The notes below the pieces were generated by a model, which searched no databases, was not told the origin of the DNA, and worked only from the letters and a program-made list of their open reading frames with translations. From BS150m-G50 sp964517435 (lineage in GTDB: Bacteria > CAIWAD01 > BS150m-G50), in NCBI GenBank assembly GCA_964517435.1, contig CAZFEC010000005.1, forward strand, positions 34,658 to 98,657: a DNA stretch of 64,000 bases, read 5' to 3'. Position 1 is the first letter of the stretch. Each line of letters begins with the position of its first letter. This document shows, piece by piece, positions 1-9,300 of the stretch. A program made the position numbers and the translations under genes.

Positions 1-305
1 AGCGGCAGCAGCGTCAGGTCGTGATACTTCGTGTGGCGCCGCGCCAGGCCGATGGCGGCGTAGCGCTCCTCCCGGTAGTCTGCTTTCCACAATTCCCGCA
101 CCACCCGTTCCAGCTCCTCGCGGTCGGCGATCGGGTGCTGTTTGAGTAGATCGCGTTGGATCCCGCGGGCGACCGGAGTCGGAACGCCGCGATAGGGCAG
201 CTCCGATTTCATGTACGCCTGCATTTGCGGCGCCCGCTTCGGATCGGCGGCGTCCGCCAGCGCTTTACGCAATGCCGTGGTCAGAGGGTGAAGGCGTTTG
301 GGCAT
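1..305 (-). CDS. DNA alkylation repair protein, AlkD family (partial, 3' end outside window)
   Basis: Reading leftwards from an ATG at 305, an open frame of about 101 codons runs off the window edge. It contains the AlkD-family signatures YMKSELPYRGVPTP, ELWKADYREERYAAI and a basic, helical composition. AlkD enzymes are HEAT-like-repeat DNA glycosylases that remove cationic alkylated bases such as 7-methylguanine. The N-terminal HEAT-like half is visible; the catalytic Asp/Trp region would lie beyond base 1. It diverges from the lipoprotein genes to its right. The family call rests on recognisable motifs; enzymatic activity is inferred. Confidence 0.82.
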   Translation of the reverse strand, partial: MPKRLHPLTTALRKALADAADPKRAPQMQAYMKSELPYRGVPTPVARGIQRDLLKQHPIADREELERVVRELWKADYREERYAAIGLARRHTKYHDLTLLP

Positions 306-454
306 TTTCGTCTCCGTTGATTACTGATCCTGAATGTGAACCACTGGTCCGACCTGGTACACTGATCCACGATGTCTTGATAATATCACACGCAAAGCAT
401 TATTGTTATACAATCAGCGTTCGCGGGTGGCAGCACAGGTTTGGGGAGGGAGTC

Positions 455-1099
455 ATGCACCGATACTCAGCAATCAGCGCTTTTGGACTTATACTGGGAG
501 TCCTTCTTCTATCCACGGGTTGCGTGTTACCTACCAACACGGAGAAGGAGTTCTCACCCCGTATCCATAGCATTACGGCGGATCCGCCGGAAATAGGACC
601 CGGAGAAACCACTACTCTCACCTGTACAGCGACCGACGCTAACCAGGATGATCTGACCTACGAGTGGGAATGCGACGGCGATTCTGGTGAATTCTCCAAC
701 AACGCGACGGGAAGCGTCGTGGAGTGGACCGCGCCTGAGACTTCTCAGTCGTACATGATCCGGGTGACGGTGTCCGATGGCCACGCCTCCAACAGCAATC
801 ACATATCGATAACGGTGACCTCGCCTCCCATAGCCGTTTTCACGGTAAATCCGGTGATGGGCGACACCGAGACGTTGTTCGCGTTTGACGCCGGCGGCTC
901 CTGGGATCATGAGACCGAGACGGTTGATCTGGAAGTGCGCTGGGACTGGGAGGATGACGGCATTTACGACACCAATTGGACCACTGCAAAAACAGCTGAG
1001 CATCAGTATGACACTCCCGGCACGCCTGAGATCAGGTTGCAGGTCCGGGATGAACATGGACTGACCGGGGAGATGACACAGGTGGTTGTTGTCAACTGA
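455..1099 (+). CDS. Lipoprotein with Ig-like/PKD domains, truncated paralogue of the next gene
   Basis: Start chosen at ATG 455 because GGGGAGGG at 443-450 is a good ribosome binding site and the product then begins with a lipoprotein signal peptide ending in the lipobox LSTGC. An in-frame ATG at 272 would add 61 residues that overlap the divergent AlkD gene and lack a signal. The 214-residue product has an Ig-like domain (about residues 30-125) and a PKD-type domain (about 125-210) containing VRWDWEDDG. It matches the N-terminal half of the gene at 1321 almost domain for domain but stops before that gene's catalytic-type domain. It is probably anchored in the outer membrane or exposed at the surface; no enzymatic role is visible. 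Confidence 0.8.
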   Translation: MHRYSAISAFGLILGVLLLSTGCVLPTNTEKEFSPRIHSITADPPEIGPGETTTLTCTATDANQDDLTYEWECDGDSGEFSNNATGSVVEWTAPETSQSYMIRVTVSDGHASNSNHISITVTSPPIAVFTVNPVMGDTETLFAFDAGGSWDHETETVDLEVRWDWEDDGIYDTNWTTAKTAEHQYDTPGTPEIRLQVRDEHGLTGEMTQVVVVN

Positions 1100-1320
1100 G
1101 GCGATCCCGACGATCTGACCGACATTCCGGCTGGCGCCAGGGCTTAACCTGGCAACCACCTGTCGCCATCAGTGCCTACACCTGGCGCGGGCCAGAGGGT
1201 GCAGCTTACCGGCCTTGCGAAGGCTCCTCGTTCGTTGTTACATGTTGTTAAATGATTGGCATTACAGTATCATAATGCAACAAGCGTTCGTCCGGATCGG
1301 CCATATTATAAAGGTGCAGC

Positions 1321-2856
1321 ATGCTTTGTAAGGAGAGGGTGAAACAGGCGGTATTCCTTTTGCCGATTCCGTTTCTAATTGTAACCGGTTGCGACCTGTT
1401 TGGTCCGACGGAAAACCGCATTCCGGTTATTTCAAGTGTTACTGCGGAACCGCAGCAGGTAGAGCGGGGCGGAACCTCCCTGCTCAACTGTGTTGCGACC
1501 GATCTGGACGGAGACGAGCTTGCCTTTGAATGGGACTGCTCCGAGAGCGGTGGTAGTTTCACCGGCGATACGGTCTCAGCGACCGGAACCGACGTGGAGT
1601 GGACCGCGCCCCTTATCCCCGGAGATTTCCACATCTCGGTGACCGTCTCCGACGCTGACGCTTCCGTCAGTGACGGTGTCACGATAACTGTACTCGGGCC
1701 ACCCACGGCGATATTCGTAGTGCAACCAACCGTAGGCAGCCTCGAAACCATATTTTCATTTGATGCCACAAGCTCCTACGACGCGGAGACACCGGCAGCC
1801 GATCTGGAAGTGCGCTGGGACTGGGAGGATGACGGAACCTTTGATACCGATTGGACCACGACCAAGACGGCACAACACCAATATGACATCGCCGGCACAA
1901 AAATAATCAGGCTGGAGGTCCGGGATGAACACGCGCTAATCGATGATGCAACCCGGGTGGTTATTGTCATCGGTGGCGGTACGGGTGAACTGATAGAGAT
2001 ACCGGGCGGCGTTTTCGTCATGGGGCAGGAGGGAGTGGCTACTCCGGAGCACGAAGTTACCCTGAACCATAACTTCCAGCTCGGTAGACATGAAGTGACC
2101 AACCAGCAATTTCTGGAAGCAGTGCAATGGGCTTACGATACCGGTCTGGTCACGGTTGACGACGATGCCGTCTGGGCTTACGGTGAAGAGCTCCTCGCGC
2201 TCAACAGCCCCAATAGCGAGTTTATCTTTGAAGGAGAAGTATTCAGTCTGCGTACAGCTCCCAACGATTTCGCCCAGCAGGCTTATCCGGAAGGTTATAT
2301 CCCCGGATTCCACCCGGTGCTGGAAGTATCCTGGTACGGTACCGCCTGTTTTTGTGACTGGCTCAGCTTGATGGAGGATCTGGATCCTTTCTACACGGGT
2401 GAGTGGGATCAATCAGAGCAGCACGATCCATATGCCACGGCGGCTTATCGCCTGCCGACGGAGGCGGAGTGGGAGTACGCTGCCAGCTATGACGACGAAC
2501 GCACCTACCCCTGGGGCGAGACGGCTCCTGACTGCGATTATGCCAATTACCGGTATGAAAGCTATTGTGTCGGCTGGACGGCGCCTGCAGGCAACTATCC
2601 CGCCGGTGCCGGTCAATTGGGTTTGATGGATATGGCTGGTAATCTCAGGGAGTGGGTGGGGGACCGCTATGCCCCGTACGACAGCCTTGCGGTAACCGAC
2701 CCCCTCGGCCCGGCAACCGGCGATTACCGAGTATCAAGAGGTGGCGACTGGGGCAGCAGCACCGAGTTCCTGCCCTGTGCAAAGCGTGTGTCTACTCTTC
2801 CCGGTATCATGAGCGGCGATCTCGGCTTCCGTATCTGCCGGACGGCCAATCCCTGA
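1321..2856 (+). CDS. Lipoprotein: two Ig/PKD domains plus formylglycine-generating-enzyme-like (FGE/SUMF1) domain
   Basis: 511 residues. Signal peptide with lipobox IVTGC, then an Ig-like domain (about 35-125), a PKD domain (about 125-220, VRWDWEDDG) and an FGE-sulfatase/SUMF1-type domain (about 222-505). The last shows ELIEIPGGVFVMG, GRHEVTNQQF, YRLPTEAEWEYAA, GLMDMAGNLREWVGDR and SRGGDWGS, in the order usual for the family. FGE domains either oxidise a cysteine in sulfatases or serve as C-type-lectin-like binding folds; in secreted FCB proteins they are often non-enzymatic. A GTG at 1339 preceded closely by AAGGAG is an alternative start that would still leave a full signal peptide. The gene is the full-length copy of the duplication seen at 455-1099. 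Confidence 0.85.
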   Translation: MLCKERVKQAVFLLPIPFLIVTGCDLFGPTENRIPVISSVTAEPQQVERGGTSLLNCVATDLDGDELAFEWDCSESGGSFTGDTVSATGTDVEWTAPLIPGDFHISVTVSDADASVSDGVTITVLGPPTAIFVVQPTVGSLETIFSFDATSSYDAETPAADLEVRWDWEDDGTFDTDWTTTKTAQHQYDIAGTKIIRLEVRDEHALIDDATRVVIVIGGGTGELIEIPGGVFVMGQEGVATPEHEVTLNHNFQLGRHEVTNQQFLEAVQWAYDTGLVTVDDDAVWAYGEELLALNSPNSEFIFEGEVFSLRTAPNDFAQQAYPEGYIPGFHPVLEVSWYGTACFCDWLSLMEDLDPFYTGEWDQSEQHDPYATAAYRLPTEAEWEYAASYDDERTYPWGETAPDCDYANYRYESYCVGWTAPAGNYPAGAGQLGLMDMAGNLREWVGDRYAPYDSLAVTDPLGPATGDYRVSRGGDWGSSTEFLPCAKRVSTLPGIMSGDLGFRICRTANP

Positions 2857-2883
2857 TCGGAATTGGCTTGGCAGTAGAGACAA

Positions 2884-2897
2884 TCTCCCGCGGGAGA
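2884..2897. terminator. 14-bp perfect palindrome after the FGE lipoprotein gene
   Basis: TCTCCCGCGGGAGA lies 28 bases after the stop codon of the FGE lipoprotein gene. It could form a short GC-rich stem at the transcript end. There is only a weak T-rich tail (CTTCTTCC), so it may be a poor terminator or an operator instead. Confidence 0.35.
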
Positions 2898-3022
2898 CTT
2901 CTTCCCGACCGCCTCCCACATTGCATCTATACCACCTCCGGAGTTATCTTATTCAAACTTGGCAGTTAGAGTTATGCCTACTCAAAATGTCCATTTTCAA
3001 CAAGCGTAGGGAGCATAACTTA

Positions 3023-3078
3023 ATAGTATTTCCCAAGATGATATGAACAACTCGGACAGTTTTGCTGGGAAATACTAT
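3023..3078. promoter_or_regulatory. Perfect 13-bp inverted repeat in the leader of the GH57 gene
   Basis: ATAGTATTTCCCA (3023-3035) and its exact reverse complement TGGGAAATACTAT (3066-3078) flank a 30-base spacer, ending 16 bases before the ribosome binding site (GGAGGT, 3095-3100) of the downstream gene. The arms are much more AT-rich than the surroundings. It could be a regulator operator or an mRNA stem-loop controlling translation; the sequence does not decide between them. Confidence 0.5.
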
Positions 3079-3105
3079 ACACCTTAGTTTCCCCGGAGGT
3101 TCCCT

Positions 3106-6100
3106 TTGCGTCCCAGCTCCATCATTGCCGTTCTGCTGCTGCTGGCGGCCGTCAGCAGCGCGCAGGTTCACACCACCTATCACTGGCACCTGCAGCAACC
3201 GATCTACTGGCCGGAGGTCAGCGAACTGAACAGCCTGACCTACGAAAAAGCCTGGGAATCGATCCAGCATCGCGACCTCGGCTATCCCCATCCGCAGAAC
3301 GATGTGGAGCAGATCTTCACGATCGCCGACCGGCAGGCGGCGTACCAGTGGCGCCTGCGGGACGCCATTGCCGGCATGAGCGGCAACGACGCCGGCGCTC
3401 AGGTCAGCTACATGGGCTGCCTGGTGGAGAATGTCAGCAGTCTCGGCGATCACTCCTCCTACGGCTACAGCCCCGGCTGGAACGCCAGCAACCAGGAGGC
3501 GCGCGGCTGGCTCTCCAGCGGCGGGCGCCCGCGGATGGATATCGTCAACGTCACCTATCATCACTGTCTGGCGCCGCTGGTCGACGAGAACGCGCTACGC
3601 AAGGAGATCCAGCTCTATCAGGCCGCCTACGGAAGCACCTGGGGCGCCTGGCCTCCGCCTTCCACCGGCTTCTTCCCGTCGGAACTGGCCTTCAGCCCCC
3701 GCATCATCAAGGTGCTGGTCGAGGAGGGGATCGACTGGGTCTTCGTGCCGAACAACCACATCTCGCGCGCCTGCGAGAATTTCCCGCTGGTGATGGGCAC
3801 CGGCGGTGAGAACTGCGATCCCCCGAACCGGGCCGATCAGCTTAATCCCTCCTCCGCGGACTGGTTTTCGCTTTACATCTCCCGCGGCTGCACGCCGACC
3901 AACGCCGTGCCTTTCGCTTACACACCCCACCGGGCGCGTCACATCGATCCCGCCACCGGTACTTCCTACGACATCACCGTGATCCCGGTGGCTCAGGCGA
4001 TGAGCTGGCAGGACGGATACCAGATGTACGGCACCCAGGACATCGACCAGATCGCCTGGGCTTCCGATCCGGTGCACCCGATGCTGATCGCGCTGGCGCA
4101 TGACGGCGACAACGCCTGGGGCGGCGGCTACTCCTACTACATGGAGAGCGTGCCCAGCTTTACCGCGCAGGCGCTGGCGCAGGGTTACTCCCCCAGCGTG
4201 GTGGCGGAGTACCTGGCCGACTTCCCGGTTGAACTCTCCGATGTGATACATATTGAGGACGGCGCCTGGGTCAACGCCGACGGCGACTTCGGCCATCCCG
4301 CCTTCATCAACTGGAACTGGCCGCTGGTGGGGCCGGGCGGCGATTTCGACATCCCGAACGGCTGGGCGGAGGATGAGCGCAACTGGGCGGTGATCACCGC
4401 CGCGGAGAACCGGGTGGAGACCGCCGAACAGATCGCCGGCGGCGTGGACATCAACCACATTCTCGATCCAACGGCGGGGGGGGCCTCCGCCGCGGAACTG
4501 GCCTGGCACTTCTTCCTCCCCTCCCTGACCAGCGGCTACATGTACTACGGCACCTCGCTCGATATGGAGGTCAAGGCGACCATCGCCTGCAACAATGCGG
4601 TGTATCACGCCGATCAAGTGATCGGCGACGGTTCCGCCGACCAGACGCCGCCCACGATCTGGCTGCCGCAGCAGCTGCCACACAATCCCGGCGCCACCGG
4701 CTTCGGACCGCTCTGGGGCTATCAGCAGGTGCAGCATGACCGCGATTTCTACGTCTGGACCTTCGTTTACGACGTCTCCGGCGTTACCGAAGTGAATTTC
4801 CGTTACCGTATCGATCTGGACGGCCAGAATCCGCTCGGCGACCAGACGAACGAGGTCTACGCCGACGGTCCCGGTGTCACCACCTGGCGCACCCTGCCGA
4901 TGCAGGCGCGCGCCTTCCCGACCGGTAATGTCTACAACGATCCCGCTATCGACTTCTTCGAGCTGCCGCAATACATCGCGGATGAGTACTGGATCCATGT
5001 GAACGAACCGGAGCTGGTCGCGGAGGGAAATGTCCTGATCGATTACTATGTCGAGGCGACCGACGGGCACAGCCAGGTCAAACGCTCCCCGCTGCGCCAC
5101 ACCTGGATCGGCGACGGCAGCGGCGGTCCCGGCCCCGGCGACGCCGTCACCTGGTATCCGGCGGAGCCGGAAGCGGGCGGCACCCTGACCATCGGTTACG
5201 ATGTCATCGCCGGCGCGCTGCCGGACGAAACCAATCCGGTTTACATTCACATCGGCCACAGCGGCTGGCAGGATATCATCTCCCCCGATCCGGTGATGAC
5301 CTACAATCCGGACAGCAGCTGGTGGGAGTACACCTACGCCATCCCCGGGTGGGCGACTTCGGTCAACTTCGTCTTCAACGACGGCGCCGGCACCTGGGAC
5401 AACAACAACGGACAGGACTGGTGGGTAACCGTCACCGGCGGCAGTTCACCCGGTTTTGAGATTGATGGCGAACTCGATCCGGAAGCGCAGCTCCTGGCCA
5501 CCGTCGAGGGGCGTTCCCTCTGGGCGGCCGACACGGACGAGCTGCTCTACCTGGCGGCTTCTCCCGCGGCTGATTTCGGTACCGATCACTTCATCTTCGT
5601 CGCCGAGGAGGGAGGTGTCATGGCCGGCGCTCCCTGGGCCAAAGCGGGGCAGGTCATGACCTGGCTGGCCTTCATCGGCAACGAGGAGAGTAACGGCTGG
5701 TGCGGTTGGTTCGACACCGGCGGCGGCGTCTACAACCAGTCCGCCTGTGGGACGGTGCTGGAGGGAGTTATCGACATCGCGGCCGAGATCGGTTCGATGC
5801 CGGCCTCCGTTGAACTCGCACTGGGAGCCTGGCAGACAGCGGACGGCGGCTTTCTGGTCGAACAGGTCCCGGTCGGTGACGGCGACCTCGATCTGGAACC
5901 GGCGGAATTCATCACCTATGCCTTCACCCCCCCGATTCCCGCGGCGGTGACCGGTCTGCAGGTGCAGATCCTGGGTGACGATTCGGTGCTGTTGACCTGG
6001 AACCCGGTCACCGAGTCGGTCGAAGGCCAGCCACTGACACCCGACTGGTACGCGGTCTATTACCATACGGAACCTTTATTCACGCCGGCGACCGGAATCC

Positions 6101-6198
6101 TGCTGGGCACAATCCCCGACACCGGCTTCCTCCACGCGGAAGGCACCGGCGCCGGTGACCGCCTCTTCTACCTGGTGACCGCCTGCATGGCTGAGTAG
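3106..6198 (+). CDS. Secreted glycoside hydrolase family 57-like protein with starch-binding-type module
   Basis: 1030 residues, starting at TTG 3106 with GGAGGT five bases upstream; the product opens with a cleavable signal peptide (LLLLAAVSSAQ). The N-terminal half resembles GH57 (alpha-amylase/branching enzyme/amylopullulanase superfamily): YHWHLQQPIYWP near residue 25, GFFPSELAFSPRII near 187, whose Glu fits the GH57 nucleophile, and ALAHDGDNAWGG near 331, whose Asp fits the acid/base. Around residues 680-775 is a CBM25/26-like starch-binding module (YIHIGHSGW, NFVFNDGAGTWDNN), followed by a domain of uncertain type and a C-terminal fibronectin-III-like domain (VLLTWNPV). There is no T9SS sorting domain, so it may be periplasmic. 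The predicted role is alpha-glucan degradation; the exact substrate is unknown. Confidence 0.8.
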   Translation: MRPSSIIAVLLLLAAVSSAQVHTTYHWHLQQPIYWPEVSELNSLTYEKAWESIQHRDLGYPHPQNDVEQIFTIADRQAAYQWRLRDAIAGMSGNDAGAQVSYMGCLVENVSSLGDHSSYGYSPGWNASNQEARGWLSSGGRPRMDIVNVTYHHCLAPLVDENALRKEIQLYQAAYGSTWGAWPPPSTGFFPSELAFSPRIIKVLVEEGIDWVFVPNNHISRACENFPLVMGTGGENCDPPNRADQLNPSSADWFSLYISRGCTPTNAVPFAYTPHRARHIDPATGTSYDITVIPVAQAMSWQDGYQMYGTQDIDQIAWASDPVHPMLIALAHDGDNAWGGGYSYYMESVPSFTAQALAQGYSPSVVAEYLADFPVELSDVIHIEDGAWVNADGDFGHPAFINWNWPLVGPGGDFDIPNGWAEDERNWAVITAAENRVETAEQIAGGVDINHILDPTAGGASAAELAWHFFLPSLTSGYMYYGTSLDMEVKATIACNNAVYHADQVIGDGSADQTPPTIWLPQQLPHNPGATGFGPLWGYQQVQHDRDFYVWTFVYDVSGVTEVNFRYRIDLDGQNPLGDQTNEVYADGPGVTTWRTLPMQARAFPTGNVYNDPAIDFFELPQYIADEYWIHVNEPELVAEGNVLIDYYVEATDGHSQVKRSPLRHTWIGDGSGGPGPGDAVTWYPAEPEAGGTLTIGYDVIAGALPDETNPVYIHIGHSGWQDIISPDPVMTYNPDSSWWEYTYAIPGWATSVNFVFNDGAGTWDNNNGQDWWVTVTGGSSPGFEIDGELDPEAQLLATVEGRSLWAADTDELLYLAASPAADFGTDHFIFVAEEGGVMAGAPWAKAGQVMTWLAFIGNEESNGWCGWFDTGGGVYNQSACGTVLEGVIDIAAEIGSMPASVELALGAWQTADGGFLVEQVPVGDGDLDLEPAEFITYAFTPPIPAAVTGLQVQILGDDSVLLTWNPVTESVEGQPLTPDWYAVYYHTEPLFTPATGILLGTIPDTGFLHAEGTGAGDRLFYLVTACMAE

Positions 6199-6367
6199 TG
6201 GCAATCCATCCATTTCGACCGGACTGGACCGACGCGGAACCGAGCTTATCCGCAACCACTCTTTAGTTGTCGAATAGGCGCAAAGTCGCTTACTTAAAGA
6301 ACTTACTCTTCCGCGTACGAGGGGTCCGGCAAGCAAATCACCGTACTGTCAAAGCATAGAGCGAACC

Positions 6368-9300
6368 ATGAAGCGCCTGTATCTTCTCACCGCCGTTATC
6401 TGGTTGACGACCAACGCCCTGGGGCTGGAATACCACTATGATGTCGCCGCTCCCTGGATTGGACCGGGAGGCGAGGTCAACAGCACCGGGATGTTCGCCG
6501 CCGGAGAGCCGGGGGCGCCCGCGGTGCCGGTCTATCCGGTGCGGGTGCTGCTGCCGGAAGGAACCGCCGCCCACCGCGTGACGATCACGTACGGCGAGCG
6601 GGTCGAACTGGGCAGTTACCTCCTGCCGCCGGTGCAACGCTCCTGGCCCATTTCGCAGTCGGATCGCGCCGTTATCACCGAACGGGATCCGCGCTTCTGG
6701 TCGCGATCGATCGAAATACCGGCGGCGGAACCGGCGCATGTTAGCACCCAGTACCTGGCCGGCTTTACCGTGCTGCTGGCGGAAGTGCACCCGATCCGCT
6801 ACAACCCGGTTACGCGTCAGCTCAGCTACTACCCTGATTTCACCCTGCAGGTGGAGACCGGGCCCGGGGACTGCCGCTATGCGCCCGCTCCCGATGCCGC
6901 CGCCCGCGTCGCAGGTCTGGTCGACAATCCGGAAACCCTGGCCGCTTACTCCAGTCGCGACACCCGCACTGAACCCTACGATTACCTCATAGTGACCGCC
7001 GCGGAGCTGGAGACGGAATTCCAGGTGCTGGCGGACTGGCGCAACGGCCTCGGGATGCGGACTCAGATCCGGCTGATCGAGACGATCCTCCCGGAGTGGG
7101 ACGGCGTCGATGATGCGGAGAAACTGCGTAACTTCCTGACCGCTGAGTACCAGGAAGCCGGCTTCCGGTTTCTGCTCCTGGGTGGCGATATCGAACATAT
7201 TCCCTACCGGGAGCTGTTTTGCGACACCGGCTATCAATCCGACGACCTGACGTCCGATCTCTACTTCGCCGGCCTGGACGGCACCTGGAACAACGACGGC
7301 GATCTTCGCTGGGGCGAGCAGGGCGAGGAGGATTGGCTCCAGGAGTTGGCGGTTGGACGCGCCAGCGTATCCACGACGGCCGAGGCGGCGAATTTCATCA
7401 ACAAACAGATCGGTTATCAGCAGGCGCCGGTCATCGCCGATCTCACCGACTACCTGATGGTCGGCGAGCAGCTCGACGCCAATCCGACCTGGGGTGGAAC
7501 CTGCAAGGATCAGATCCTCTTCGGTTCCAACGCGCACGGTATCGAAACCGCCGGACTGCCCTTCGACCTGAACACCGGTACTCTGTATGACCGCACATAC
7601 TTCTGGCCCGTCTCCCAGCTGTTCAACCAGCTGGGTAACGGGATCAACGTCACCAACCACCTGGGGCATTGCCTGCATGACTATCTGATGAAATTTCACA
7701 ATGCCGATGTCACCACCGACAATCTTACCGCCGACGGTGTGGCGCACACCTTTCACATCGGCTATTCGCAGGGTTGCATCCCCGGTGCGTTTGAATACGA
7801 CGATTGCATCGTCGAGTTGGTCACCAACCTTCCCACCGGCTATGCCGCTTTCATCGCCAATTCCCGCTACGGCTGGTATCAACCGAGCGGCACCGGCGGC
7901 TCCTCGCAGCTCTTCGACCGCGAGTTTTTCGACGCCATGTTCGGGGAGGATATCGGCTGCATCGGCATCGCCCTGCGGGACAGCAAGGAGGACCTGGTCG
8001 CACAGTCGATAAATAACGGTTACATGCGCTGGGTCTACTACGAGCTGAACCTCTTCGGCGATCCGGCGCTCCATATCTGGTCGCGGCAACCGCAGGAGCT
8101 GGCCGCAGTGTATGAAGACGTCATCACTCTGGGCACCACCGAGCTGCCGGTTCAGGTTACGGCCGACGCCCAGCCGGTGGCCGGTCTGCTGGCCGCCGTC
8201 GTTCAGGACGGTGTTTACTGCGGAGCGGCCTATACCGACGCGGAGGGCGCGGCGCTGATCACGTTCGATCCGCCGCTGCTGATACACGGCGACTACGAGC
8301 TGGTGATCTCCGGCTGGAATTGCCTGCCGACTTCCTTCCCGCTGACGGTAGCCCCGCCCGACGGACCCTTCCTCGCCCTGACCGGATTCGAGATCGCCGA
8401 TCCGACCGGGAACGGCAACCAGCTGCCGGAAGCGGGCGAGGAGCTGGAGCTGACCATCACCCTGACCAATGTCGGCAGCGAAACGGCCACGAATGTCAAC
8501 GCCCTGCTCAGCTGCGAATCGGAATACATCGAAGTCTCGCTGGCGGCGGTTACGCTGGCGGACCTGGAACCGGGAGTAGAGGCGGCCGCCGATCTGCCGT
8601 TCGAACTCAGCATCGCGATCAACGCGCCGGATCTGACGGAGACCGAATGCGGCCTGACCATGTGGTGTGACGACGGCGCCTGGACCACGACCATACCGCT
8701 CACCCTGCACGCCGCGGTCCCGGAGATCACAGCGCTGGTCGTGGCGGATGGCGAAGACGGCGTTCTGGCACCCGGTGAGACCGCCTGGATCGAAATATCG
8801 CTGGCCAACTTCGGCAGCGGGGAAGCGGACGACCTGGCCGCGCTGCTGGTGACCGAGGACCCGGGCATCACCATCGATGTCGCCGCCGACAGCCTGCAGT
8901 CACTCCCGCCCGGCAGTGAGGAGATCCTTTCGTTCCTGGTGACCGCGGACGCCGGGATCGAACCGGGCACCGGCGCTCTGCTCACGCTGCAGCTGACCGC
9001 GTTCCCCGGCCTGGCGGCGGAGCTGCCGTTCGGCCTGGTCGTCGGTGAGCGACGGGAGGGATTTGAATCGGGCGACTTCTCGGCTTACGGCTGGACCAGC
9101 AGCGGCGACGCCTACTGGTCGGTGGTGGAGGAGAATCCCGCCGAGGGCGACTACTGCGCCCGTTCCGGCGCTATCGCCAACAACCAGTCCACACATCTGG
9201 TACTGGAGCAGTTCGTGCCGGTGCCGGGTGTTATCAGTTTCCAGTTCCGGGTTTCATCGCAGCAGGAGGCGGACTACCTGCGTTTCCGGTTGAACGGGGA

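Noticed and set aside
272..454. Longer N terminus for the first lipoprotein
   Set aside because: It would overlap the divergent AlkD gene and hide the signal peptide; a good ribosome binding site stands before ATG 455.
2955..2980. Sigma-54 promoter upstream of the GH57 gene
   Set aside because: TTGGCAG is present but the GC of the -12 element is at the wrong spacing.
6338..8710. Long open frame on the minus strand opposite the gingipain-like gene, and similar ones at 3595-5259, 46945-49347 and 15873-17393
   Set aside because: These are antisense shadows produced by GC-rich codon usage. The plus-strand products have clear domains, signal peptides and catalytic motifs.
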